A stretch of DNA of 64,000 nt from Bradyrhizobium embrapense. GTDB taxonomy: Bacteria > Pseudomonadota > Alphaproteobacteria > Rhizobiales > Xanthobacteraceae. The DNA is taken from NCBI RefSeq assembly GCF_001189235.2, contig NZ_LFIP02000003.1:806001-870000 (forward strand). The letters are read 5' to 3'. This document shows positions 27,763 through 36,418 of this stretch, piece by piece (position 1 is the first letter of the stretch; every line of letters starts with the position of its first letter). The notes below the pieces were generated by a model, which saw nothing but the letters and a program-made list of their open reading frames with translations, ran no database searches and was not told where the DNA came from. The translations under genes were made by a program, and so were the position numbers.

Positions 27763-28225
27763 CCTCGCCCCGCTTGCGGGGAGAGGCCGGCGTGCGGAGC
27801 ACGACGGGTGAGGGGGAGTCTCCGCATGCGCGGTGCGAGCGAGATCAAAACCGAACGCGCTAGGAAGTTGCGAAACGTCTCGACAGATGCTGAAGGGACA
27901 CTCTGGTACCGGCTTCGTGCCCGCAGGCTGAATGGCTACAAGTTCGTAAGACAAGAACCGATTGGGCCCTACACCGTCGACTTTATCTGTCGAGAGCGCC
28001 GTCTCATCATTGAAGTGGACGGCGGGCAACACGCCGACAGCCAACCGGATGCTCTTCGCGACAAATGGCTCGTCGACCACAACTATCGCGTTCTCCGGTT
28101 CTGGAATAACGAGATCTCGGGCAATTTGGCGGGGGTCCTCGAAACGATTGTCACCGTCCTCGCGGAGGCTCCCCCTCACCCGGATCGCTGACGCGATCCG
28201 ACCTCTCCCCGCAAGCGGGGCGAGG
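27763..28225. mobile_element. Candidate mobile unit: DUF559 gene framed by inverted palindromic repeats
   Basis: Left arm 27763-27825 and right arm 28162-28225 are inverted copies. The outer 24 bases (CCTCGCCCCGCTTGCGGGGA plus GAGG) match perfectly. The inner 21 bases (CGGGTGAGGGGGAG plus YCTCCGC) match with one difference. Between them each arm has its own variable stem-loop. The arms supply the ribosome-binding site and the stop codon of the enclosed gene. It sits in the opposite direction inside an otherwise tightly packed operon. No clear target duplication was seen. Mobility is inferred. Confidence 0.6.
27826..28191 (+). CDS. DUF559 endonuclease-like protein (Vsr/restriction-nuclease fold)
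   Basis: 121 residues from ATG 27826. The ribosome-binding site AGGGGGAG lies within the left repeat arm, 7 bases upstream. AEGTLWYRLRARRLNGYKF, IGPYTVDFIC, IIEVDGGQH and YRVLRFWNNE match DUF559, a PD-(D/E)xK-like family related to Vsr. E24, D52, E63 and Q68 are candidate metal/catalytic residues. The final residues EAPPHPDR and stop are encoded by the right repeat arm. It is antisense to the importer operon. No methyltransferase partner is present, so classic restriction is unlikely. Cellular role unknown. Confidence 0.82.
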   Translation: MRGASEIKTERARKLRNVSTDAEGTLWYRLRARRLNGYKFVRQEPIGPYTVDFICRERRLIIEVDGGQHADSQPDALRDKWLVDHNYRVLRFWNNEISGNLAGVLETIVTVLAEAPPHPDR

Positions 28226-28253
28226 TGAAAGCGAGTGCGCGCCGTTGGGTGAG

Positions 28254-30182
28254 TCATTCCGCGGCCTCCGAGATGGTGGCGCGGCCGAGGTCGACGACCT
28301 CGAGCGTGGTGCGGACGCGCTGCGTGGTGCCGTCCTGGAAGCGGATCACGGTGTCGACCGGGATGCTGGCCTTGCCGCGGTAGATCGCCTCGATGATGTC
28401 GGAGTATTTCTCGTTGATCACGCCGCGGCGGACCTTTCGGGTCCGCGTCAGCTCGCCGTCGTCGGCATCGAGCTCCTTGTAGAGCAGCAGGAAGCGCGAG
28501 ATGCGCTGCGCCGGCGGCAGGGTGGCGTTGACGGTCTCGACCTCTTTCTTCAAGAGCGCGTAGACCTCCGGCCGTGAGGACAGGTCGGTATAGGTCGTGA
28601 ACGAGATCCGGTTCTTCTCCGCCCATTTCGAGATGATCGAGTAGCGGATGCAGATCATCGCCGCGAGCGCGTCGCGGCCGGCGCCGAGCACGACGGCCTC
28701 GGCGACATAGGGCGAGAACTTCAGCTTGTTCTCGATATATTGCGGCGAGAAGCGTTCGCCGCGCGAGGTCTCGGCGAGATCTTTGATGCGGTCGATGACG
28801 ACGAGCTGCCGGTTGTCGTTGTAGTAGCCAGCGTCGCCCGAGTGCATCCAGCCGTCCTTGATGTCGGCGACGGATGCCTCGGGGTTCTTGTAGTAGCCGT
28901 GGAACATGTTGGGGTGCCGCACCACGATCTCGCCGACGCCGTTGACGTCGGGATTGTCGATGCGGATCTCGATGTTGTCGGCCATCGGAACGCCCGTGGT
29001 ATCGGGATCGACCTTGCCTTCGGGATGCAGCGTGTAGGCGCCGAGCAGCTCGGTCTGGCCATACAGCGTGCGCAGCGGCACGCCCATCGCCTGGAAGAAC
29101 TTGAAGGTATCCGGCCCGAGGGCCGCGCCGCCGGTTGCCGCCGAGCGCAGCCGTGTGAAGCCGAGCCGGTCGCGCAGCGCACGGAACAGGAGCTGGTCGG
29201 CGAAAACAGAGCGCTTGCCCTCGGCGAGCGCCGCAAGCCCGGTCTTCATGCCGAGATCGTAGAGCCGCTGCTTGAACGGCGAGGCATCCATCACCCCGGC
29301 GCGGACGTCGGCCGCGATCGATTCCCAGACCCGCGGCGCGAACAGCACGAAGGTCGGTGCGATCTCGCGGAAATCGTGCATCATGGTGTCGGGCTCTTCG
29401 ACGAAGTTGACCTTCATCCGCGAGAGCAGCGCTTTGCCGAGCGCGTAGATCTGCTCCATGATCCAGGGCAGCGGCAGCACCGAGACATATTCGTCGTCCG
29501 GCCCTTTCGGATCGAAGGCGAGATAGGTCGCGCAGTGCCGCAGCACGCGTCCGGCCGAGAGCATCGCCAGCTTCGGATTGGCTGTCGTGCCCGAGGTCGT
29601 GCAGAGGATCGCGACGTCGTCGCCTTTCGTGGCGTCGACCAGCCTCTCGTAGAGCCCGGGCTCGCGCGCCGCGCGATCGCGGCCCAGCGCGACGAGCTTG
29701 CTCGCCTCCATCAGCCGCGGATCGTCGTATTTCCGCATGCCGCGCGGATCGGAATAGACGATGTGCTTCAGGTGAGGCGCCCGGCCGGCGAGGCCGAGCA
29801 GCTTGTCGACCTGTTCCTCGTCCTCGGCGAACACCAGCTTGGCCTCGCCGTAGGTCAGCAGATAGGAAGCTTCCTCGTCGAGCACGTCGCGGTAGAGGCC
29901 GAGGCTCATCGCGCCGATCGCGTGGCTCGCGATCTCGGCGGCGACCCAGTCCGGCCGGTTGTCGCCGATGATGCCGATCACGTCGCCGCGGCCGAGCCCG
30001 AGCTCGACCATGCCGAGCGCGAAATCATGGGTGCGGGTCTGGTAATCGTTCCAGGTGAATTCGCGCCACAGCCCGAGATCCTTCTCGCGCAGCGCGATCT
30101 CGCCGCCGTGCTCCCTGGCGTTGAGGCGTAGCATCTTGGGAAAGGTGTCGGCCTGCGCGGCGCGACCGGCATAGTCGATCAT
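28254..30182 (-). CDS. AMP-dependent long-chain acyl-CoA ligase-like protein in importer operon
   Basis: 642 residues. Adenylate-forming family: LCTTSGTTANPKLAM (P-loop), YGQTELLGAY, GWMHSGDAGYYND and VIDRIKDLAETSRGERFSP, in the order seen in long-chain acyl-CoA synthetases (FadD15/bubblegum type). It activates a carboxylic acid with ATP and CoA. The start ATG overlaps the stop of the LivG-type ATPase gene (ATGA), so it is part of the importer operon. It probably traps the imported acid as CoA thioester. Substrate unknown. Confidence 0.87.
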   Translation of the reverse strand: MIDYAGRAAQADTFPKMLRLNAREHGGEIALREKDLGLWREFTWNDYQTRTHDFALGMVELGLGRGDVIGIIGDNRPDWVAAEIASHAIGAMSLGLYRDVLDEEASYLLTYGEAKLVFAEDEEQVDKLLGLAGRAPHLKHIVYSDPRGMRKYDDPRLMEASKLVALGRDRAAREPGLYERLVDATKGDDVAILCTTSGTTANPKLAMLSAGRVLRHCATYLAFDPKGPDDEYVSVLPLPWIMEQIYALGKALLSRMKVNFVEEPDTMMHDFREIAPTFVLFAPRVWESIAADVRAGVMDASPFKQRLYDLGMKTGLAALAEGKRSVFADQLLFRALRDRLGFTRLRSAATGGAALGPDTFKFFQAMGVPLRTLYGQTELLGAYTLHPEGKVDPDTTGVPMADNIEIRIDNPDVNGVGEIVVRHPNMFHGYYKNPEASVADIKDGWMHSGDAGYYNDNRQLVVIDRIKDLAETSRGERFSPQYIENKLKFSPYVAEAVVLGAGRDALAAMICIRYSIISKWAEKNRISFTTYTDLSSRPEVYALLKKEVETVNATLPPAQRISRFLLLYKELDADDGELTRTRKVRRGVINEKYSDIIEAIYRGKASIPVDTVIRFQDGTTQRVRTTLEVVDLGRATISEAAE

Positions 30183-31060
30183 GCCGCGCTCTCCCGCACC
30201 GTCGGCCTGTCGTCGGGATCGACCAGCGCCTCGTCCTCTTCGCCGAGATAGGCGCGCTTGACGTGGGGATCGGCGAGCACGGCGGCCGGATCGCCCTCGG
30301 CGATCTTGCGGCCGAAATCCAGCACCATGACGCGGTGGGAGATGTCCATCACGACGCCCATGTCGTGCTCGATCATCATCACGGTCATGCCGAACTCTTC
30401 GTTGAGATCGACGATGTAGCGCGCCATGTCTTCCTTCTCTTCGAAGTTCATGCCGGCCATCGGTTCGTCGAGCAGGATCAGCTGCGGCTCCAGCGCCATC
30501 GCGCGGGCGAGCTCGACGCGCTTGCGCAAGCCGTAGGGCAGGGTGCCGGCGGTCGCCTTGCGCACCGACTGCAGATCGAGGAAGTCGATGATCTCCTCGA
30601 CCTTGCGGCGGTGCTCGAGCTCCTCGCGGCGCGCGCCGGTCAGCCAGTACAGCGATCCCGTGATGAAGTTGTTCTTCAAGAGGTGATGGCGGCCGACCAT
30701 GATGTTGTCGAGCACGCTCATATGGTGGAACAGCGCCAGATTCTGGAAGGTCCGGCCGATGCCGAGGCGGGGTCGCGCGTTCGGGGTGAGGCCGGTGATG
30801 TCCTGGCCGCGATAGAACAGCTGGCCCTCGGTCGGCCGGTAGCGGCCGGAGATGCAGTTGACGATCGAGGTCTTGCCGGCGCCGTTCGGGCCGATGATGG
30901 AGAACAGCTCGCCCTCGTTGACACCGAAGCTCACTTCGGTCAGCGCGCGGACGCCACCAAAGCGCAATGAGACTCCGCGCACCTCGAGACTGTTGGCCAC
31001 CCTGTTCCCTCCAGATACGGGCGCTTTGGCGCGCTCTTTATCTTCGCTTCGATCTTGCAT
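30179..31060 (-). CDS. ABC transporter ATP-binding protein, LivG-type (cluster 1)
   Basis: 293 residues. Walker A GPNGAGKTS, GRTFQNLALFHHMSVLDN (LivG-like Q-loop region), degenerate signature TLPYGLRKRVELARA, Walker B LILLDEPMAGM and switch IEHDM. The first about 25 residues are charged and variable, so the true start may be internal. First gene of the minus-strand operon. The 340-base region upstream separates it from a divergent Crp/Fnr-type regulator. Confidence 0.88.
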   Translation of the reverse strand: MQDRSEDKERAKAPVSGGNRVANSLEVRGVSLRFGGVRALTEVSFGVNEGELFSIIGPNGAGKTSIVNCISGRYRPTEGQLFYRGQDITGLTPNARPRLGIGRTFQNLALFHHMSVLDNIMVGRHHLLKNNFITGSLYWLTGARREELEHRRKVEEIIDFLDLQSVRKATAGTLPYGLRKRVELARAMALEPQLILLDEPMAGMNFEEKEDMARYIVDLNEEFGMTVMMIEHDMGVVMDISHRVMVLDFGRKIAEGDPAAVLADPHVKRAYLGEEDEALVDPDDRPTVRESAA

Positions 31061-31402
31061 TTCGATCTTACATGGGCCGCCGGAGGGAAACCATCCGACT
31101 AATGAAGCCGGCGTTCGGGAGCAGCGCTCGCCCCGATCGCCTGCGTCATGCGCGGTAACGCCGCACCCGCCTGCAAGCCCGTCCCTCGCGTCATCCGTGG
31201 TCAGCGATCCATCCAGGCGCTGCGCGCGGCGTTACGCGAGGTGGCTCTGAATACGAGAAAGCGATAGGTTGAATTGTCATGTGCCCGACATTTGGTCAGG
31301 AATTTTTGTTGGCACTGCAAGAAGCGGGTTCCTGGCTTCACGCGCGGCGTTGCTGCGGTGCAATATTTTGCCAGTATCTTGGGGTGGGATGCCGTCGCTA
31401 GA
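31061..31402. promoter_or_regulatory. Divergent promoter region between importer cluster 1 and the Crp/Fnr gene
   Basis: About 340 bases with no credible gene. A 10-base inverted repeat, GTAACGCCGC at 31155-31164 and GCGGCGTTAC at 31226-31235, could frame a loop or a paired operator. No consensus promoter stands out. By position it should contain the operon promoter and the regulator promoter. Confidence 0.4.
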
Positions 31403-32077
31403 ATGATTGCTGCCGATTACCTGAAGCGCATCGCGGCCTGGTCGCGCGAGCTGAGCGAGCACGAAATCGAAATCGCACGCGCCGGCATTTCCGAGAAGTC
31501 CTACCGCGCCAACGAATTCATCTTCATGCGCGGCGACAATTTCCAGTACTGGACCGGCATCGTCACCGGGCTGGCGCGCATGGGCATCGTCTCGCGCGGC
31601 GGCAAGGCCGCGAGCTTCGCGGGCCTTACCGCCGGCGCCTGGTTCGGCGAGGGTACCGTGCTCAAAAACGAGCTGCGGCGCTACGACGTGGTCGCGCTGC
31701 GCGACACCAGGCTGGCGATGATGGATCGCCGGACTTTCGTTTGGCTGTTCGAGAACAGCGTCGGCTTCAACCGCTTCCTGGTCGGACAGCTCAACGAGCG
31801 GCTCGGCCAGTTCATCGCGCTGCTCGAATACGGCCGCACGCTGGATGCCACCGCGCGGCTGGCGCGCTCGATCGCCTCGCTGTTCAATCCGATTCTCTAC
31901 CCCGAGCTCACCTTGCACCTGGAGATCACCCAGGAGGAGATCGGGGCGCTGTCGGGTATCTCCCGGCAGAACGCCAACCAGTGCCTGAAACGGCTCGAGC
32001 GCGAGGGCCTGCTGCTGCTCGAATATGGCGGGGTGACGATCATCGAGCTCGACCGGCTGCGCCACTATGGGGAGTGA
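31403..32077 (+). CDS. Crp/Fnr-family transcriptional regulator
   Basis: 224 residues from ATG 31403; an open frame from 31274 would add 43 less typical residues. N-terminal cyclic-nucleotide-binding-like barrel (YRANEFIFMRGDNFQYW, GAWFGEGTVLKNE) and C-terminal winged helix with LEITQEEIGALSGISRQNANQCLKRLE as recognition region. The cysteines of Fnr iron-sulfur proteins are absent. It is divergent from the importer/ligase operon and so a plausible regulator of it. Effector unknown. Confidence 0.85.
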   Translation: MIAADYLKRIAAWSRELSEHEIEIARAGISEKSYRANEFIFMRGDNFQYWTGIVTGLARMGIVSRGGKAASFAGLTAGAWFGEGTVLKNELRRYDVVALRDTRLAMMDRRTFVWLFENSVGFNRFLVGQLNERLGQFIALLEYGRTLDATARLARSIASLFNPILYPELTLHLEITQEEIGALSGISRQNANQCLKRLEREGLLLLEYGGVTIIELDRLRHYGE

Positions 32078-32113
32078 CCGGCGCTGCGCCGAACGACGCC
32101 ACTTTTCGAGGTT

Positions 32114-32202
32114 CTAAAGCGCGATGAGATCGATCGCGCTTTAGCTTCTTGTTTGGGCATGATCTTTTCGGAAAACCGCTACACACTTTTCCAGGTCATG
32201 CC
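32114..32202. repeat. Intergenic repeat: perfect 12-bp hairpin plus GGCATGA/TCATGCC palindrome
   Basis: CTAAAGCGCGAT at 32114-32125 pairs perfectly with ATCGCGCTTTAG at 32133-32144. A second inverted pair GGCATGA/TCATGCC spans 32156-32202 around TTTTCGGAAAA. The pair of motifs resembles a repeat widespread in Bradyrhizobiaceae. The first hairpin may also end transcription of the Crp/Fnr gene. Confidence 0.7.
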
Positions 32203-32308
32203 TTAAAGTCCTGATTTCAAACGATTATGCCATTAGACTTGCGGCAGGCCGGATGCTACAGACCGGCCTCGTCGGGACCGCGCGGTTTTCGCGCTCTCTG
32301 GAGATGAC

Positions 32309-33409
32309 ATGGCGGTTAAGGATTCGGTGGCTCAGGACTCAAAGCGGCGCGTTGCGCTGATTACCGGCATCACCGGGCAGGACGGTGCGTATCTCGCCGA
32401 ATATCTGCTCGGCCTCGGCTATACCGTGCACGGTATCAAGCGCCGCTCGTCCTCGTTCAACACGGCGCGCGTCGACCATCTTTACCAGGATCCGCACGCC
32501 GGCAACGTGCCGTTCCTGATGCACTACGGCGACATGACCGATTCGACCAATCTGATCCGACTGGTGCAGCAGATCCGGCCGACCGAGGTCTACAACCTCG
32601 CCGCCCAGAGCCACGTCCAGGTCAGTTTCGAGAGCCCGGAATACACCGCCAACGCCGACGCCATCGGCGTGCTGCGTCTGCTGGAGGCGATCCGCATCCT
32701 CGGCATGGAAAAGGAGACCCGGTTCTACCAGGCCTCGACCTCGGAACTGTACGGGCTGGTGCAGGAGGTGCCGCAGAAGGAGACCACGCCGTTCTATCCG
32801 CGTTCGCCCTATGCCGTCGCCAAGCTGTACGGCTACTGGATCACGGTCAACTACCGGGAAGCCTACGGCATGTTCGCCAGCAACGGCATCCTGTTCAACC
32901 ATGAGAGTCCGATCCGCGGCGAAACCTTCGTGACGCGCAAGATCACCCGCGCCGTCGCCCGCATCGAGGTCGGCCTGGAGAACAAGCTCTATCTCGGTAA
33001 CCTCGATGCCAAGCGTGACTGGGGTCACGCCCGCGATTATGTCGAGGGCATGCACAAAATCCTGCAGGTGGACGAGCCCGGCGATTTCGTGCTCGCGACC
33101 GGCGAGACGCGCTCGGTCCGCGAATTCGTCGAGCTGGCATTCGCCGAGGTCGGCCGCAGCATCGAATGGCGCGGCAAGGGCGTTGAGGAGATCGGCGTCG
33201 ACAAGGCGACCGGCAACACCCTGGTGCAGATCGACCCGGTCTATTTCCGTCCGACCGAGGTCGATCTTCTGATCGGCGACGCCAGCAAGGCGCGCGCCAA
33301 GCTCGGCTGGGCGCCAAAGACGCCGTTCGCGCAACTGGTGAAGGAAATGGTCGCCAGCGATCTCGTCGAGGCCAGGCAGGATGCGGCCCATGGCAAGCAC
33401 GGCGTTTGA
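32309..33409 (+). CDS. gmd: GDP-mannose 4,6-dehydratase
   Basis: 366 residues. Extended SDR: ALITGITGQDGAYLAEYLL (NADP-binding), VHGIKRRSSSFNTARVDHL, FYQASTSELYG and YAVAKLYGYW with the catalytic YxxxK, then NHESPIRGETFVTRKI. It converts GDP-mannose to GDP-4-keto-6-deoxymannose. It overlaps fcl by 20 bases, giving the two-step GDP-L-fucose route. Product would feed fucosylated or 6-deoxyhexose-containing surface glycans. Preceded by a repeat-rich 230-base gap. Confidence 0.95.
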   Translation: MAVKDSVAQDSKRRVALITGITGQDGAYLAEYLLGLGYTVHGIKRRSSSFNTARVDHLYQDPHAGNVPFLMHYGDMTDSTNLIRLVQQIRPTEVYNLAAQSHVQVSFESPEYTANADAIGVLRLLEAIRILGMEKETRFYQASTSELYGLVQEVPQKETTPFYPRSPYAVAKLYGYWITVNYREAYGMFASNGILFNHESPIRGETFVTRKITRAVARIEVGLENKLYLGNLDAKRDWGHARDYVEGMHKILQVDEPGDFVLATGETRSVREFVELAFAEVGRSIEWRGKGVEEIGVDKATGNTLVQIDPVYFRPTEVDLLIGDASKARAKLGWAPKTPFAQLVKEMVASDLVEARQDAAHGKHGV

Positions 33410-34346
33410 ACTGAAGGGCAAGACGGTCTTCGTCGCCGGCCATCGCGGCATGGTCGGCTCTGCGCTGATGCGCCGGCTGGCGCGCGAAGGGGCCGATCTC
33501 TTGACGGTGTCGCGCGGAGAGGTCGATTTGCGTGACCAAGCCGCGGTCAACACCTGGTTTGCCGCGAAGCGGCCGCAGGCGGTGTTCCTCGCCGCCGCCA
33601 AGGTCGGCGGCATCGTCGCCAACAACACGCTGCGCGCCGAATTCCTCTACGACAATCTGGCGATCTCGACCAACGTGATCCAGGCGGCCCATGCCAATGG
33701 GTGCGAGAAGCTGATGTTCTTCGGCTCCTCCTGCATCTATCCGCGCCTCGCGCCGCAGCCGCTGCGCGAGGATTCGATGTTGACCGGCCCGCTGGAGCCG
33801 ACCAACGAGCCCTATGCGATCGCCAAGATCGCCGGCATCAAGATGGCCGAGGCCTATCGCAGCCAGTACGGCGCCGATTTCATCAGCGTGATGCCGACGA
33901 ATCTCTACGGTCCCGGCGACAATTATCACCCCGAATACAGCCACGTCGTCGCCGCGCTGATCCGCCGCTTCCACGAGGCCAAGGTCTCCGGCGCGGGCAA
34001 TGTCGCGGTGTGGGGCACCGGCACGCCGCGCCGTGAATTCCTCTACGTCGACGACCTCGCCGACGCCTGCATCCATTTGATGAAGACCTATTCGTCACCG
34101 GAACTGGTCAATATCGGCACCGGCGAAGACATCACCATCGCCGAGTTCGCCCGCGTGGTCGCTGCTACCGTCGACTATCGCGGCGAGATCAGCTTCGATA
34201 CCTCGCGGCCCGACGGCACGCCGCGCAAGCTGCTCGACGTCGGCCGGCTTGCCAAGCTCGGCTGGCGCGCCGCGACTTCGCTCGAGGATGGCATCAAGCT
34301 CGCCTACCAGGCCTATCTGAACGAGACCAGGCAGGCGGCGGAGTAG
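33390..34346 (+). CDS. fcl: GDP-L-fucose synthase
   Basis: 318 residues from ATG 33390 (ATG 33381 possible). VFVAGHRGMVGSALMRRL nucleotide-binding turn, FLAAAKVGGIVANN, MFFGSSCIYPRLAPQP (catalytic Ser/Cys region) and EPYAIAKIAGIKM (YxxxK) are diagnostic. It epimerises C3 and C5 and reduces C4 of GDP-4-keto-6-deoxymannose with NADPH. It overlaps the end of gmd, so they are translated together. Followed by a long inverted repeat (34360-34511). Confidence 0.94.
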   Translation: MASTAFELKGKTVFVAGHRGMVGSALMRRLAREGADLLTVSRGEVDLRDQAAVNTWFAAKRPQAVFLAAAKVGGIVANNTLRAEFLYDNLAISTNVIQAAHANGCEKLMFFGSSCIYPRLAPQPLREDSMLTGPLEPTNEPYAIAKIAGIKMAEAYRSQYGADFISVMPTNLYGPGDNYHPEYSHVVAALIRRFHEAKVSGAGNVAVWGTGTPRREFLYVDDLADACIHLMKTYSSPELVNIGTGEDITIAEFARVVAATVDYRGEISFDTSRPDGTPRKLLDVGRLAKLGWRAATSLEDGIKLAYQAYLNETRQAAE

Positions 34347-34359
34347 GACGCCTCAGCGT

Positions 34360-34511
34360 CGTCATTGCGAGCCAGCAGGTCGGCGCGATGCGCCGCCCGA
34401 CGACAGGCTCCGCGAAGCAATCGATTTGTCCGCTCGGGGAGAGAATGGATTGCTTCGCCGCTTCAGCGTAAAATTGCTTTGCAATATTGTCGCGAACTCT
34501 TCGCAATGACG
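34360..34511. repeat. CGTCATTGCGA-type inverted repeat element
   Basis: Arms CGTCATTGCGA (34360-34370) and TCGCAATGACG (34501-34511) are perfect inverses. Inner parts contain GCGAAGCAATCG and GGATTGCTTCGC. The same family occurs at 42878-42962. It fills the space between two convergent genes and may form a long cruciform or terminator-like RNA fold. Confidence 0.75.
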
Positions 34512-34522
34512 GTTTCTTGCGA

Positions 34523-35365
34523 CTAACGCGCCGCCGCGCGCGGCGGATTTTTCGAAAGCGCGGCCGCCATCGCCGATATCAGCGGCCGCATGAAGAAGGC
34601 GTCTTCCGCCGGATAGATATCGGTGCGCAGCCCATGGGACTTGAGTTCGTCCGATACCGCCGGTCCGACGGACGCGATCGGCGTACGCTCGAATCCCTGA
34701 CGTAACCTGTCCTCGCAGCCGCGCGCCCGTGCCACCTCGATGAGGCGGCGGACCTGGCCGAGATTGGTCAGTGCGATCGCATCGATGCGGCCCTGCGCCA
34801 TCTCCTCGATCGCAGTGACGATGTTGCCGTCGGCGGCTTGCGCGTCATAGACATAGGGCAGCACCGTATCGACTTCGGCGCCCTGCGCCTTGATCGCGCC
34901 GATCAGCGTGGCGTGATCCTTGTCCGGATAGAGCTGCAAGCCGAGCCGATGGCCGCTCAGGTCGAGCTTCGCCAGCATCTCGGCGACGCCTTCCGAGGTC
35001 GGCTTCTCGGTCGTCATTTGCGGCTCGAGGCCGATCTCGCGCAGCGCGCGGCCGGGCTTGGGACCGCGGGCGAATTTGCGCGCCTTGCCGAGGCCGCCGA
35101 CAAACTCCGCCTCGACCCCGATCCGGCGCACCACCTTCATCAGCCGGCGCAGGCCTTCGCCGGTCATCAGCACGAGGTCGTCGAGCGGCCGTTCGATGGC
35201 GCGGCGAATCCAGGCCTCGATCGGTGCCGGATCCGACGCATCATGGATGGTGAACATCGGGCATTGCAGCACGTCGGCGCCCTGCTCGGCGAGCAGGCGG
35301 GAAAACTGCGCTTCCTCGCGCGTTTCGAGGATCAGGATGCGGTAGCCGTTCAACCGGTCAGCCAT
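34523..35365 (-). CDS. Uroporphyrinogen-III synthase (HemD)-domain protein
   Basis: 280 residues. Two-lobe HemD pattern: ILILETREEAQFSRLLAEQGADVLQCPM in the first lobe, LVLMTGEGLRRL at the crossover, LYPDKDHATLIGAIKAQGAEVDTVLPYVYD and DAIALTNLGQVRRLI in the second. HemD cyclises hydroxymethylbilane to uroporphyrinogen III for tetrapyrrole synthesis. It is not next to hemC here, and the sequence is divergent at the N-terminus of the domain, so a paralogue with another role remains possible. Confidence 0.72.
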   Translation of the reverse strand: MADRLNGYRILILETREEAQFSRLLAEQGADVLQCPMFTIHDASDPAPIEAWIRRAIERPLDDLVLMTGEGLRRLMKVVRRIGVEAEFVGGLGKARKFARGPKPGRALREIGLEPQMTTEKPTSEGVAEMLAKLDLSGHRLGLQLYPDKDHATLIGAIKAQGAEVDTVLPYVYDAQAADGNIVTAIEEMAQGRIDAIALTNLGQVRRLIEVARARGCEDRLRQGFERTPIASVGPAVSDELKSHGLRTDIYPAEDAFFMRPLISAMAAALSKNPPRAAAR

Positions 35366-35500
35366 GATGGTCCTTAACTCATATTGCCGTCATTTGTTCG
35401 ATTTGACCCCCGTGCCGGGATTGGCGCAAGGCCGCCTGCGGTGTAGACGGAGGCCGAAAATGACCGTTCCACACATCTGCTCAAGCTTTGGTCAATTGGC

Positions 35501-36364
35501 ATGCCCGACCATCAATTCGTTCTGACCCTGTCCTGTCCCGACCGGCCGGGGATCGTCTCTGCGGTTTCGACCTTCCTTGCGCATAATGGGCAGAACATCC
35601 TGGACGCCCAGCAATTCGACGACATCGAGACCGGCAAGTTCTTCATGCGCGTGGTGTTCACTGCCGCCGATCTTGCGGTCGGGCTGCCGGCGCTGCAGAC
35701 CGGTTTTGCCGCGATCGCTGAGCGTTTCGGCATGGAATGGCAGATGCGCGATCGCGCCAGCCGCCGCCGGGTGATGCTGCTGGTGTCAAAGTCCGATCAC
35801 TGCCTGGTCGACATCCTCTATCGCTGGCGCACCGGCGAGCTCGAGATGATCCCGACCGCGATCGTCTCCAACCATCCGCGCGAAGTCTACGGTTCGGTCG
35901 ATTTCGGCGATATCCCGTTCCATCACCTGCCGGTGACCAAAGAGACCAAGCGGCAGCAGGAAGACGCGGTCTGGAAGCTCGCCCAAGACACCAAAACCGA
36001 CCTCGTGGTGCTCGCCCGCTACATGCAGATCCTGTCCGACGAGATGTCGGCGCGGCTGTCGGGTCGCTGCATCAACATCCATCATTCCTTCCTGCCGGGC
36101 TTCAAGGGCGCCAAGCCCTACCACCAGGCGCATGAGCGCGGCGTCAAGCTGATCGGCGCCACCGCGCATTATGTCACCAGCGATCTCGACGAGGGGCCGA
36201 TCATCGACCAGGACGTCGAGCGCATCAGCCATCGCGACACGCCCGAGGATCTCGTGCGCAAGGGCCGCGACATCGAGCGCCGCGTGCTGGCGCGGGCGAT
36301 CCGCTACCATCTCGCCGACCGCGTCATCCTCAACGGGCGCAAGACCGTGGTGTTCGTGGACTGA
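35501..36364 (+). CDS. purU: Formyltetrahydrofolate deformylase
   Basis: 287 residues. N-terminal ACT domain (about 5-80: FVLTLSCPDRPGIVSAVSTFL) followed by a formyltransferase-like hydrolase domain. NIHHSFLPGFKGAKPYHQA and GATAHYVTSDLDEGPII contain the catalytic Asn-His and Asp. It hydrolyses 10-formyl-THF to formate and THF, balancing one-carbon pools. Length is standard. A single gene with its own promoter region of about 135 bases. One-carbon genes metE-like, metK and ahcY lie 5-13 kb away. Confidence 0.95.
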   Translation: MPDHQFVLTLSCPDRPGIVSAVSTFLAHNGQNILDAQQFDDIETGKFFMRVVFTAADLAVGLPALQTGFAAIAERFGMEWQMRDRASRRRVMLLVSKSDHCLVDILYRWRTGELEMIPTAIVSNHPREVYGSVDFGDIPFHHLPVTKETKRQQEDAVWKLAQDTKTDLVVLARYMQILSDEMSARLSGRCINIHHSFLPGFKGAKPYHQAHERGVKLIGATAHYVTSDLDEGPIIDQDVERISHRDTPEDLVRKGRDIERRVLARAIRYHLADRVILNGRKTVVFVD

Positions 36365-36418
36365 TCCGCAGTTTCACGCGTCGCCCATAACGCGCTGCAG
36401 GCGCGAAGGGCCCGATGC

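Noticed and set aside
25823..27811. Plus-strand open frame of 662 codons across both cluster 1 permeases
   Set aside because: Extremely Asp/Glu/His/Arg-rich, as produced by antisense reading of hydrophobic membrane proteins.
27826..28191. DUF559 gene as part of a restriction-modification or Vsr repair system
   Set aside because: No DNA methyltransferase or dcm-like gene is nearby; the repeat framing explains the location better.
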